A DNA stretch of 64,000 nt from Brugia malayi (Eukaryota > Nematoda > Chromadorea > Rhabditida > Onchocercidae), in NCBI RefSeq assembly GCF_000002995.4, contig NW_025062479.1, forward strand, positions 15,310,721-15,374,720. Direction: 5' to 3'. Shown piece by piece: positions 39,809 through 51,931 of the stretch. The notes below the pieces were generated by a model. The model saw only the letters and a program-made list of their open reading frames with translations, searched no databases and was not told where the DNA came from. The position numbers were made by a program, and so were the translations under genes. Each line of letters opens with the position of its first letter. Positions within the stretch are counted from its first letter, which is position 1.

Positions 39809-42295
39809 ATGGTAAGATTTAAAATATTTTTGCTAAATTTATGGAAAAAGAATAATTCGTGGGATCAGATATTAGATGAGCAAGACCATAAGCAATGGAA
39901 ATTTCTTATTGCTGAATGGGCAACGGTCGTAAAAGACTTACCGCGATTTGTAACAACTTCTACAGATTTAATTGGAATACATGTATTTACTGATGCTTCA
40001 AGCGTAGCATATTCAGCAGCAGTGTATTTAGTGAGTCAGGATATGAAAGAAACAAAGTCATCGCTCATTTTTGCAAAATCTCGCATTGCTCCTATTAAAG
40101 GTATGACAATACCGCGTCTAGAGCTAATGGCCATACTAATCGGAACGCGAGCAGCGCAATTTGTCATAACACAGCTGGATATCGTCAATACAAGGATAAT
40201 TTTATGGTTGGATTCTAAATGTGCTTTACATTGGATAAAAAACCATTCTAATCTATTACCAAGATTTGTTCAAAATCGAGCCGAGGAAATACGTAAAGCG
40301 AATTTTATTTTTCGTCATATTCCATCAGAAGATAACCCTGTAGACGTGGCAACTAGAGGTCTTAATCCAAAACAACTTAGAAGTTTTACACCATGGTGGC
40401 ATGGACCGTCGTGGCTAGTAAAAGGAGAAATCAGTTGGCCACAATGGGAATACGAATTTGCCAACAATGACGAACCAGAAGAAATCACTATATCAGTAGT
40501 CTCGCGAATATGCAAGGATCATAACTTTCAATTTATTGATAGCAAACGTTTTAGCAAATGGCTAAGACTGTTACGAACAACAGCGTGGATCCTTAAATTC
40601 ATTCGATTAACAACTAAAGGCAGATTATCATGGCTACAGTCTGTTTCAATCGAAAGAAATCGATTTACAGCTGAAGATTACAAAGTGTCAGAATGGCTGT
40701 TAATTAGACAAGCACAATCTGAAGGAATCAATGACGACGAAATAAACAAGTGGAATTTATTCCACACCGAAGATGATAAATTATGGAGATCTACTAGTCG
40801 ACTCGTGAACTCGGAACTGCCTGAAACTAGCAAATATCCTATCTATCTCCCTCGACACAACCCAATAACAGAACTCCTTATACTACACGAACATGAAAAT
40901 CTATGTCATTCAGGTATCGCCCATACACTTTCAGAATTAAGGAGTAGATTTTGGATTCCCAAAGGCAGGACTGAAGTAAAGCGAATAATAAACAGATGTC
41001 GAATCTGTAAACGTTGGAACTCCAGATCGTTTAAATTACCACCAATGACAAGTCTCCCGGAAACTCGTGTCAATCGATCTAGAGCCTTCGCACGTGTTGG
41101 CGTGGATTATTTTGGCCCTCTTTCAATCAAGGGCAATAGCGTGTCAACAAAAAGGTGGATAATATTATTTACATGCTTTACAACAAGAGCCATGCATCTC
41201 GAATTAGCAGATGACCAATCCGCAGAAACCTTTTTGCATGCTATCCGAAGATTTGTTGCGAGACGAGGGTGTCCTGAGCTAATTCTGAGTGACAATGCCA
41301 CTCAATTCCAGGCTTTCAGATCTCTTATGACACAAGTCAAAGTCTCCAACTTCTTAGCAAAGGGAGGAATGACTTGGAAAAATATTATACCAAAGGCTCC
41401 GTGGCAAGGAGGAATCTACGAGAGATTAATTGGGTTAACGAAAAATGCGCTAAGAAGAGCTATTGGCAGAAAATTTCTAGCGGAAAGGGAATTGGTAACA
41501 TTAATTGCAGAAGTTGAAGGTATACTTAATACCCGACCACTAACTTACGCCAATTTTGACGATTGTGTCATTATACGTCCAACTGATTTTATTTTGCCTA
41601 ACGCTTCGCTCCATCTACCTATAAATGAAGTTTATAGCAAGCAGGAAGAATTCACCCCTTATAGACTAGATACCAGAGAAAAACTCGTGAGACACTGGGA
41701 AAGTACCCTTAAAACTCTCAATGTTTTTTGGGAAATCTGGAGAACCGAATATTTAACTAGCCTCAGAGAACGCACGCAAAGGGAAATTACCTCATCCAAA
41801 GGAGCACAAAAAAGAACTCCAAGAAAGGGAGAGATTGTACTCTTAAATGAAGCGGGAATTCCAAGGGGAATGTGGAAATTATTACGGATCAAGAACATCA
41901 AAATCGATAAAGACGGTAAAGTTAGGAACGTTCAGGTGGAAACTCCCACTGGGAAACTTCTCGATCGTCCAATAAATGTCTTGTATCCTCTCGAAGTTAA
42001 TGATGAAGAAATTCATCTTGAACCTAATAAGAAAGAAAATATGAAAATTCCGGAAACCGAACAGAACACTGAGGAGCTCCAGGAACCTATTGTGATGCGA
42101 ACTAGGAGCAATACAAAACGACAATCTCGATTAAAGGAGAACCAAACAACTACCACCGCACCATCATCAGAAACCTGTAGAGATTTACACGATCAAGGAC
42201 AGATCAATGGAAATAAACAAGCCCCACTTTCTTATGAACCCCACGCATTACCTACCTTTTCTGGGCGGGAGTGTCGTGAAAGACGAAATATTTAA
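39809..42295 (+). pseudogene. pol: BEL copy 2 RT thumb, RNase H, integrase
   Basis: 828 codons open. RNase H shows FTDASS (Asp), RLELMA (Glu) and WLDSK (Asp). The integrase zinc-binding part reads [10 protein letters not shown]...CRIC. The integrase core has [15 protein letters not shown] and WQGGIYERL (D, D, E). A BEL-type C-terminal domain follows, with [18 protein letters not shown]. All catalytic residues in this piece are present. The C-terminus continues into a 60-nt remnant of the env reading frame and then the LTR start. It belongs to the same frame as 38714-39529, separated by two amber codons. Confidence 0.93.
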
Positions 42296-42794
42296 ATTAT
42301 TATATCCAAAACTAACAAATTCCTCTTATCTAATTCCTTTTCCTCGCACAACAAAAACCCTTTGTTAGCAAACCCTTTGTTAGCAAACCCTTCGTTAGCA
42401 AAACCCTTTATTAGCAGTCTTTGTTTCATATCATTTAAATGTCCTCCTCTGCCGAATATCTGGTCAGTTCAGTTCTGTATATAAACTAATCCTGTTAACA
42501 ATCTTCTTTGTTCATCCATGAGAAATCCTCCCATCTAATCTCCATTCGTTAAATCAGTCTTATATATAACCCAACCAATCCTTCTATAACCATCATTTGC
42601 TTTATGTTTTGGGTGGTATTGGGATGCGTCTAATACTTTATAATTTTGTGTTATTTCACCATTTTTATATTATTGCATTTTTTATAGTTTACGCGTTTGT
42701 TAAACGGTGTAGCATCCGTACAATATGTATAAAGCGCTATTATAGCTTCATGTTAAATAAAGGTTTAATTACCCAAGTTTGAGGTTTCACGACA
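42272..42794 (+). repeat. LTR shared by BEL copies 2 and 3
   Basis: Identical by eye to 36258-36780, with the same terminal inverted repeat, TATA box, four-unit internal array and AATAAA. It is the 3' LTR of copy 2 and the 5' LTR of copy 3 at once, so the array has one LTR between adjacent internals. Confidence 0.95.
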
Positions 42795-45700
42795 AAGAAT
42801 AATTTTGGTGCCCGAGGTGAGGTAAGGTATGTCGGCCAGTATAATTGTTCAAGCTACACCAGTAAAAGCGAATCTCGAGGGACTCCTCGATGAAATACAA
42901 CAAATGGATCTAACTCCGTTAGACCAAAAAGCGACAGTAGAAGTATTGTGCCAGCAATACGAAGCAAGGGCAAGGATCATCAAAGAAAAGTTGATGCGCC
43001 TCGAAAAATACGTTGGCACTCTTGAGAAGATCAACGACAAATGGTTGGAACACATTCAACTAGTCCCAATGTTGCAAAGAAAGAAAGAAGGGAAATATGA
43101 AGAAATGGCAACTAATGACAGAGGTATTTTAAATTTAATCAACATAAGTACGGATACTATTATAACCTTATCAATGTATAAGGACGATACTGAGTTAGCT
43201 CTTAAACGCTTAACACGAAGGAACACAGTCTAACTGAATGTCGTCCAGTAGTAAATTTGCTTCAACTGTCATTGTCAACATTCAGCGGTGATCCTAAGAT
43301 ATGGAGAAAGTTCAGCAGTAGTTTCGAAGCCTCCGTACACTCTCAAAATATACCCGACATACAAAAGTTAAATTATTTAGTTTCTTGTCTAAAAGAAAGC
43401 GCCCTAAAGCTAGTAAAATGCTATGGTAGGACACCTGAAAATTATGACATTATAAGAGAATTATTAGTGGAAAAATTTGGTCGTGTTCACACCATAAGAA
43501 AATTACTGTACAATGAGCTCATATCTACAAAACGAAACAACCGAGACTGGAAAACAATAATCGAAGAAATGGAGAGAGTTCTAAGGCAGTTAGAAGCAAT
43601 TGGCGAAAACGTAGAGCAACCTACCATCGAAACGATAATAGAATCCAAATTGCGAAACTGGATATTAAACCAGGTTTATCAACAAAAAGAAGAAGATAGC
43701 CAGTGGTCCGTAACAAAACTTCGACAGCTTCTCAGGAAGACAATTAATAGAAACGACTAGGTAATGGAATAGCAACACTTGGATAACGTCAGTCGTAAAA
43801 ATTTAATTAAACGTCATCCTAACGCAAGCATTCCAGAAAATTCAGCATTGATTGCAGTAAAACAATCAAAGCAAACAAGAGGAACGGCTTCAGCCGAAAG
43901 GAACCAGCTAAATCAAGAGAACCCAAATTGGTCGACAAATAAGAAAAGGAGACCCTGTATCTTCTGCAATAACAATCACTGGGATAGCAAGTGTCACATA
44001 TATTCTACAGTGGAGCAGCGAATTGATCGATTGAAGGAAATCAATGTTTGCTCTAATTGTTTTAAATCTGGACACAACGAACTCAACTGCATAAAAAGAG
44101 CAAGTTGTTTTTATTGCAAAAAATCCCACAATAGCGCCCTTTGTACCACTAAAACTCGTGATTCTGGGAAGATTGTTGCCAAAAATGCAAACATATCTGT
44201 TAATTCAACGAAGAAAGTTGAAAAGAAACGAGTACTGCTTTTATGTAGAGAAATCAGTGTCTTTAATCCTGATAAACCTGAACATCAAGTACAAGCTTTA
44301 GTACTGTTTGACGTCGGCGCAGATGCGACCTTTATCTCACAAAGGCTAGCTCATCGACTAAATCTCCTAGAAACTGATGAAGGAGAATACAAAATATCCT
44401 CCTTTGGCAATAGGATCTCCAGAGTATGTCACATAACTCAAACACATATTGGAATAAAGACGGAAGGCTTCAAATAAACGACTGTCTAAGCCATTGAGAT
44501 GGATTATCAAACAATGATCTTCAAGTGGTTAAAATAGCAGACAAAAACGAAATTTCTAATCTTAGAAGTTACAGAAAACAACCTGACATAGTCACAGGAG
44601 CTGACTATTTTTTCGACTTCATTCACATGAAAAACGCTCAGCATTCACTCTACTGCATAGCAAAGTTGGTCCCATCATAGCGGGAAGCGGTTGTACTGAC
44701 GGATTATGTCTTCGTAACACCTTCGCAATGAAGATATTCCAAGAAAATCGTGCTCCAGATATAGACCAATTTTGGAAGTTGGACTGTATTGGCATCCAAG
44801 ATCGATCTGATACACAAGATGATGAACAGGCACTGGAACAATTTAAGAAGAGTATCACTAAACAAAATGGAAGATACGAAGTACGTTGGCCATGGAAACC
44901 ATGTAAAGGCAAATTGAGCGATAATTATGGATTATGCGTCAGCCGTTTGCGAATGCTAATAGCACGACTTCAGTCCCATAAAGAGGAATTACAAGAATAT
45001 GATAAAGCAATACAAGATCAACTACAATCTGGCATAATCGAAGAAGTACAATCACAAATGAATCAAGATGGAATTATTCATTACCTGCCACATCATGATG
45101 TTCGTAATCCAGGTAAAACTACCACTAAGTTAAGGATTGTTTATGATGCTTCAGCGCACATAAAAGGAATGAAAAGTTTAAATGAAGTATTATATCGTGG
45201 ATCAATTAACCTCCCAGATCTTGTGGGAGTATTATTACGCTTTAGAATGATGAAAGGGGTAATCACAGCTGACATTGAAAAGGCATTCTTACAAATACAG
45301 TTACACCCTTCAGAGAGAAATTGTACTCGCTTCCTTTGGCTAAAGGAAGTAGAAGGAAGTGTATCCAATGAGAATATAAAATGTTACCGTTTTAGAAGAA
45401 TCCCGTTTGGAGTAATATCATCCCCCTTTTTACTATCTGCTACCCTGAATTATCATTTGGAAAACCACGTTAGTGAATTAGCAGCAGAAATAAAGAAAAA
45501 CCTTTATGTGGACAACGTTATTGTGTCATCAAACGGAACGTAGGACGCATTAGAAAAATATGCGGAAATGAAATCCATCTTCAATGAAGCCTCAATGAAT
45601 CTAAGGGAGTTCTTATCTAACGACGAAGAATTTTATGCAGAACTGCCGCAGCAAGATCGAGCAATAAGAAAAAATACGAAAATCCTCGGCATCTCATAGA

Positions 45701-46781
45701 ATCCCTGTCAAGACGTCATTCAGATAAAATTAAATCCATGGAATGACCGAGAATTAACAAAAAGAACGATCTTACAGCTTGTTGCATCACAATATGATCC
45801 AATAGGATTTTTAGTTCCAATAATGGTAAGATTTAAAATATTTTTGCTAAATTTATGGAAAAAGAATAATTCGTGGGATCAGATATTAGATGAGCAAGAC
45901 CATAAGCAATGGAAATTTCTTATTGCTGAATGGGCAACGGTCGTAAAAGACTTACCGCGATTTGTAACAACTTCTACAGATTTAATTGGAATACATGTAT
46001 TTACTGATGCTTCAAGCGTAGCATATTCAGCAGCAGTGTATTTAGTGAGTCAGGATATGAAAGAAACAAAGTCATCGCTCATTTTTGCAAAATCTCGCAT
46101 TGCTCCTATTAAAGGTATGACAATACCGCGTCTAGAGCTAATGGCCATACTAATCGGAACGCGAGCAGCGCAATTTGTCATAACACAGCTGGATATCGTC
46201 AATACAAGGATAATTTTATGGTTGGATTCTAAATGTGCTTTACATTGGATAAAAAACCATTCTAATCTATTACCAAGATTTGTTCAAAATCGAGCCGAGG
46301 AAATACGTAAAGCGAATTTTATTTTTCGTCATATTCCATCAGAAGATAACCCTGTAGACGTGGCAACTAGAGGTCTTAATCCAAAACAACTTAGAAGTTT
46401 TACACCATGGTGGCATGGACCGTCGTGGCTAGTAAAAGGAGAAATCAGTTGGCCACAATGGGAATACGAATTTGCCAACAATGACGAACCAGAAGAAATC
46501 ACTATATCAGTAGTCTCGCGAATATGCAAGGATCATAACTTTCAATTTATTGATAGCAAACGTTTTAGCAAATGGCTAAGACTGTTACGAACAACAGCGT
46601 GGATCCTTAAATTCATTCGATTAACAACTAAAGGCAGATTATCATGGCTACAGTCTGTTTCAATCGAAAGAAATCGATTTACAGCTGAAGATTACAAAGT
46701 GTCAGAATGGCTGTTAATTAGACAAGCACAATCTGAAGGAATCAATGACGACGAAATAAACAAGTGGAATTTATTCCACAC
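42795..46781 (+). mobile_element. BEL/Pao copy 3, truncated in RNase H/integrase linker
   Basis: Repeats copy 2 at a constant 6014-bp offset, with the same gag frameshift (TAA 43231-43233), the same ambers (43758, 43770, 45541, 45697) and the same protease breaks. Parts: gag 42829-43760, knuckles/protease 43779-44477, RT 44728-45543, thumb and RNase H from 45823. It stops at 46781 after FHT, where an inverted LTR starts. The integrase is absent. No target-site duplication is obvious at the junction. Confidence 0.93.
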
Positions 46782-47299
46782 TGTCGTGAAACCTCAAACT
46801 TGGGTAATTAAACCTTTATTTAACATGAAGCTATAATAGCGCTTTATACATATTGTACGGATGCTACACCGTTTAACAAACGCGTAAACTATAAAAAATG
46901 CAATAATATAAAAATGGTGAAATAACACAAAATTATAAAGTATTAGACGCATCCCAATACCACCCAAAACATAAAGCAAATGATGGTTATGGAAGGATTG
47001 GTTGGGTTATATATAAGACTGATTTAACGAATGGAGATTAGATGGGAGGATTTCTCATGGATGAACAAAGAAGATTGTTAACAAGATTATATACAGAACT
47101 GAACTGACCAGATATTCGGCAGAGGAGGACATTTAAATGATATGAAACAAAGACTGCTAATAAAGGGTTTTGCTAACGAAGGGTTTGCTAACAAAGGGTT
47201 TGCTAACAAAGGGTTTTTGTTGTGCGAGGAAAAGGAATTAGATAAGAGGAATTTGTTAGTTTTGGATATAATAATTTAAATATTTCGTCTTTCACGACA
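46782..47299 (-). repeat. Inverted BEL LTR at the end of copy 3
   Basis: Reverse complement of the 523-bp LTR with a 5-bp deletion beside the TATA box and a few substitutions (518 bp), still bounded by TGTCGTGAAA/TTTCACGACA. Together with the adjacent inverted pol end it forms an antisense block joined directly to copy 3. Confidence 0.93.
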
Positions 47300-47842
47300 C
47301 TCCCGCCCAGAAAAGGTAGGTAATGCGTGGGGTTCATAAGAAAGTGGGGCTTGTTTATTTCCATTGATCTGTCCTTGATCGTGTAAATCTCTACAGGTTT
47401 CTGATGATGGTGCGGTGGTAGTTGTTTGGTTCTCCTTTAATCGAGATTGTCGTTTTGTATTGCTCCTAGTTCGCATCACAATAGGTTCCTGGAGCTCCTC
47501 AGTGTTCTGTTCGGTTTCCGGAATTTTCATATTTTCTTTCTTATTAGGTTCAAGATGAATTTCTTCATCATTAACTTCGAGAGGATACAAGACATTTATT
47601 GGACGATCGAGAAGTTTCCCAGTGGGAGTTTCCACCTGAACGTTCCTAACTTTACCGTCTTTATCGATTTTGATGTTCTTGATCCGTAATAATTTCCACA
47701 TTCCCCTTGGAATTCCCGCTTCATTTAAGAGTACAATCTCTCCCTTTCTTGGAGTTCTTTTTTGTGCTCCTTTGGATGAGGTAATTTCCCTTTGCGTGCG
47801 TTCTCTGAGGCTAGTTAAATATTCGGTTCTCCAGATTTCCCA
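47300..47842 (-). pseudogene. pol: Inverted 3' end of BEL pol with env remnant
   Basis: On the minus strand this reads the last about 180 codons of pol, starting [11 protein letters not shown], identical at protein level to the end of the 828-codon frame, including the same env-deletion scar ([12 protein letters not shown], then [10 protein letters not shown]). It is an antisense fragment of the same env-deleted lineage. It starts at a duplicated 21-bp stretch (AGTTAAATATTCGGTTCTCC), which is repeated at 47842-47862 before the sense fragment. Confidence 0.9.
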
Positions 47843-47862
47843 GTTAAATATTCGGTTCTCCA

Positions 47863-48111
47863 AGAACATCAAAATCGATAAAGACGGTAAAGTTAGGAAC
47901 GTTCAGGTGGAAACTCCCACTGGGAAACTTCTCGATCGTCCAATAAATGTCTTGTATCCTCTCGAAGTTAATGATGAAGAAATTCATCTTGAACCTAATA
48001 AGAAAGAAAATATGAAAATTCCGGAAACCGAACAGAACACTGAGGAACTCCAAGAACCTATTGCGATGCGAACTAGGAGCAATACAAAACGACAATCTCG
48101 ATTAAAGGAGG
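47863..48111 (+). pseudogene. pol: Sense fragment of BEL pol C-terminal domain
   Basis: Begins abruptly at AAGAACATCAAAATCG and encodes the last pol residues (KNIKIDKDG to RQSRLKE). It is the mirror image of 47680-47432, so the two form inverted arms. It runs directly into the env-like frame, showing the undeleted arrangement of pol followed by env. Confidence 0.88.
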
Positions 48112-49669
48112 TCAGTAAGAGTAACTTAATAGTCTCACTTTTATCAGTATCTATGCTTTATACCTTAATGATACCAGTGAAGGCAAAAAAAGAATGCCAA
48201 TGGAAAACAGGAATACCGTTCAATATCCCAGAGAAATGGAACTGTGAAGAAATCACGGCACAGAACTCCAGTCTACTGCAGGTTAATGTTTATACTCGCA
48301 GTCCTATCACACTCCCTGCGATCAAATGTAATAATATTACCCGAACTGTGTGTACTAAAGCATTTCTGTGGTTTTCATTATCAGTAATTTCGGACCAAAC
48401 AACTACCACCGCACCATCATCAGAAACCTGTAGAGATTTACACGATCAAAGACAGATCAATGGAAGTAAATTAGCCCAAATTTTCCATAATAAGTGGACA
48501 ACAACCAACCAAGTACATTACTACTATGGATGGCTGGGTGTTAGATGCCAATCCACTACAAATTTAGTATTAACAGAAGGAGAAATATTCCTTTACGATG
48601 GAAATGGGTCTGTATCGGATTTCGAAACTGCGGAAAATTGTATTACACAAGACGGAAAATGTATCACAAACAATAGTATCGTTCTATGGGATATTCAACA
48701 AATAACGAAGAAGTGTCGATATCGTAAGGTGGGAAATTTTAATGCTCAATTATACGAAAATCATGTTATCATAGACGAACTACAAACATCATTCGTCTTC
48801 AGTTAAGATAACAAAACATTTAGAAGCGAAAACTGCAAGTTTTCTAATCCCAACTTAATGGATGGTGACACTGTTATTGACATTGTAACGAGGATTGCTA
48901 ACAATAGAAACAGAAGGAATACAAATTTAGCACTCGCTTCACCTAGAGGTAAGCTAATGATGATGGAAACACAAAGAGGAGACGATAGTGATCCCGAAAA
49001 TACAAAATTTCAATACTTATTCGATAGTTTGCAACAAGAGTTTCAGCAACAATTAAAGCTAGTAGAACAGCGAACTTGTGAAAATCGAAATAATCTGTTA
49101 TTATTAATCGAATGGTTATCGCTGGATAATCCTACCCTCGCTGCGAATCTATTATTGCAAAGGGATGATGTGATCGCTAAAAGAATCATCGTCCGTGCAA
49201 GTCCGATTCACTTAATATAAAAATTATTGGATTTAGAAGCGGATTGATAAGTAAATTTGAAATCGATAGAATCAATGCAGGATTAGAGATATTAGCACAA
49301 AATCAACAAATGATAAATCCAGTCTTCGAACAACAAGAAACATCCGAAATTTGGAATGAACTTGGCCAACGTGGAGAAGAATTAACAGAACAACTTGAAG
49401 GAACAATTGAAGAATGGAAGGTGTTTTTACAAGAAAATTTGAAGAAACTCCTTTCGCACTGGACAATAATTATAATTGGGATAATCATTGTGGTAATATC
49501 AATTGTACTTATTGTCTTTAAATCTGACTTTACATTAATTTATTCTATATTTAATTTCTTATGTCATAAAGATCAAACTCGTCAAAGGGTCAAAATTATC
49601 CCCATGGAAATTTTACAAGCCCCACTTCCTTATGAACCCCACGCATTAACCACCTTTTCTGGTCGGGAG
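48112..49669 (+). pseudogene. env: env-like glycoprotein gene of BEL element (broken)
   Basis: The frame continues from pol; the first internal ATG is at 48153 within a hydrophobic stretch (LIVSLLSVSMLY) that could act as a signal peptide. The ectodomain has many Cys residues, N-x-S/T sites and the motif YYGWLGVRC. A basic R-x-R-R site (RNRR, also RSRR in the antisense copy) is followed by a long polar, heptad-like stretch. A membrane segment (about 49455-49520) and a short cytoplasmic tail follow. Damage: TAA at 48804-48806, TAA at 49218-49220 and a frame change before 49244. The layout is that of a class I-type envelope spike, and some nematode BEL elements carry viral-type env genes. The viral source family was not recognised from sequence alone. 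Confidence 0.75.
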
Positions 49670-50129
49670 TGTCGTGAAAGACGAAATATTTAAATTATTA
49701 TATCCAAACCTAAATCTAACTTACATTTGCAAAATTCTTCTCACACTTGATGATTCAATTTCTGAATATTTTTACATTGTAATTCAGCTATGTCTCATTC
49801 TAATCTATTTCCTCCTTTCACACACTAAAACTAATCTTGTTTTTTCATCCATGAGAAATTCTTCCATCTAATCTCCATTCGTTAAATCAGTCTTATATAT
49901 AAACCAACCAATCCTTCTATAACCATCATTTGCTTTATGTTTTGGGTGGTTTTGGGATGCGTCTAATACTTTATAATTTTGTATTATTTCACCATTTTTA
50001 TATTATTGCATTTTATATAGTTTACGCGTTTGTTAAACGGTGTAGCATCCGTACGATATGTATAAAGCGCTATTATTTGCTTCATGTTAAATAAAAGGTT
50101 TAATTACCCAAGTTTGAGGTTTCACGACA
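49670..50129 (+). repeat. LTR (460 bp variant) after env-bearing fragment
   Basis: Starts TGTCGTGAAA and ends TTTCACGACA like the main LTR, but lacks the middle part that contains the AAACCCTTTGTTAGC array and first TATA box; it retains TATATATAAACC and AATAAA. It is the 3' LTR of the env-bearing fragment and is followed directly by a pol fragment rather than by a leader. Confidence 0.9.
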
Positions 50130-51184
50130 ACCACCAAGTTAAGAATTGTTATGATGCTTCAGCACACATAAAGGGAATGAAAAGTATGAACGTAGTATTA
50201 TATGGAGGTGTATTTCCCAGATCTTGTAGGTGTATTATTACGTTTTTGAATGATGAAAGAAGTAATTACAGCTGATATTCAAAAAGCATTTTTCCAAATA
50301 GAACTATATCAAGAGAAATTGCACTCAATTCCTTTAAAGGAAGTGGAAGGAATGGTATCCAATTGAGAAAATGTTACAGTTTTAGAAGAATTCCGTTTGG
50401 AGTAATATCATCCCCCTTTTTACTATCTGCTACCCTGAATTATCATTTGGAAAACCACGTTAGTGAATTAGCCGCAGAAATAAAGAAAAACCTTTATGTG
50501 GACAACGTTATTGTGTCATCAAACGGAACACAGGATGCATTAGAAAATATGTGGAAATCAAATCCATCTTCAATGAAGCTTCAATGAATCGAGGGGAATT
50601 TTTATCTAACGATGAAAATTTCTGTGCAAACCTGCCTCAACAAGATCGAGCAATCAGAAAAAACATGAAAATCCTTGGCATTCCATGGAATCCCTACCAA
50701 GACGTCATCCAGGTAACGTTAAGACCATGGTCTGAACAAGAACTAACGAAAAGAACGATTTTACAGTTCGTTGCATTACAATACGACACACTAGGATTTC
50801 TAGCTCCAATAATGGTAAGATCTAAATTATTCTTACAACACCTGTAGAAAAAGAATAACTCTTGGGATCAAATATTAGATGAGCAAGAACATAGACAATG
50901 GAATTCTCTTATCACAGAATGGTCAACGGTTGTAAAAGACTTACCGCGACTTGTCACAACCTTTACAAGTTTAATTGGAATGAATGTGTTCACCGATGCT
51001 TTAAGCGTAGCATACTCATCAGCAGTGTACCTAGTGAGTCAGGAATTGCAAGGAAAAAATCATCGCTTATCTTCGCTAAATCCCGCATTGCTCCTATCAA
51101 AGGAATGACAATACCGCATCTAGAACTGATGGCCGTACTCATCGGATCACGAGCAGCGCAATTTGTTATGACACAACTGGACTT
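50130..51184 (+). pseudogene. pol: Degenerate BEL pol fragment (RT to RNase H)
   Basis: Begins in the RT fingers (CYDASAHIKGMKS) right after the LTR, so leader, gag, protease and RT start are missing. It has several frameshifts. It retains CAG and TGG (50529-50531, 50687-50689) at the two positions that are TAG in copies 1-3. RT motif LYVDNVIV and RNase H Glu (HLELMA) are visible. A tract at 50393-50527 is almost identical to copies 1-3 (one or two mismatches), while both sides are clearly more diverged. The end at about 51184 abuts an antisense primer-binding-site-like sequence. Confidence 0.85.
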
Positions 51185-51209
51185 CACTTCAGGCACCAAA
51201 AAATTCCTT
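51185..51209 (-). other. Antisense primer-binding-site-like sequence
   Basis: On the minus strand, TTGGTGCCTGAAG follows the LTR end after a short A-rich spacer, like the leader of copy 2. It shows that the LTR at 51210-51676 once had an internal region at lower coordinates, now replaced by the sense pol fragment. Confidence 0.6.
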
Positions 51210-51676
51210 TTTCGCGGAATGTATCGACTGCCAGATATTTTATTTGATTTCAAATTTGGGTTAAACCAACAAAGCGATGCACAGTAAAAGATACAATCTG
51301 ATTATAAACAATATGGTATTATCAAAGGTTAACTCCAAACGTAGAAAGAATGGATGACCAAAGAATGACTGAAAAGGATGAATCCAAAGAAGGAATGCCC
51401 AACGCACTTTTTCTGGTGGGATGTTTGTTAACTTATATACCAACTCGAATGACAGTTAGGATCTAGAGGAGAAATTTGATTTATGAAAAACAGAGATTAA
51501 CAGTTGGTCCTTTGTAGTGAGAAAGAGAATAAACTTAATAAAAAGTAATAAACTTAATGGCTTAACGATCTTGACTTAAATTAAATGCAGATGCGAAATT
51601 ATTTGGTAACTGATTGATCAAACATCTGGTGAAGGATATTAGGATTTGAATATAATTTGTGCCGTTTTTTATGACA
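51210..51676 (-). repeat. Antisense BEL LTR
   Basis: Minus-strand LTR starting TGTCATAAAAAACGGC (51676) and ending near ATTCCGCGAAA (51210). Diverged from the main LTR but sharing the GTCAATACATTCC-like end block. On its upstream (higher-coordinate) side is the env C-terminus, so for that element it is a 3' LTR; for the PBS side it looks like a 5' LTR, as in a tandem LTR-sharing arrangement. Confidence 0.7.
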
Positions 51677-51931
51677 CTCCCAACCAGAAAAGGTTGTTAT
51701 TTGGTAGTACGTGAGGTTGGCAATAAATTGGAGTTTGCTTGTTTGGTATGTCCTTTCCCAAGTGTTTGGGAGGAGCTCGTAAAATTTCCATCTACAGCAT
51801 AAGAGATTAAATACAGAATAAATTAATGTGAAATTAGACTTAAAGGCAATAAGTACAATTGATATTATCAAGAGAATCAATCCAATCATAATCAGTTTCC
51901 AGTGCAAAAGAAGTTGCTCCAGTTTGGCTTG
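51677..51931 (-). pseudogene. env: Antisense env C-terminal fragment with membrane anchor
   Basis: Minus-strand frame with HWKLIMIGLILLIISIVLIA, a hydrophobic anchor, then KSNFTLIYSVFNLLC. This matches the plus-strand env tail (HWTIIIIG...; KSDFTLIYSIFNFLC). It is cut off from the rest of env by the LTR at 51932-52312 and an accompanying deletion of roughly 85 bp. Confidence 0.8.

Noticed and set aside
47670..48806. Single 378-codon plus-strand frame
   Set aside because: Chimeric: the first 60 codons are antisense to pol, and only from about 47863 does it read real pol and env sequence.
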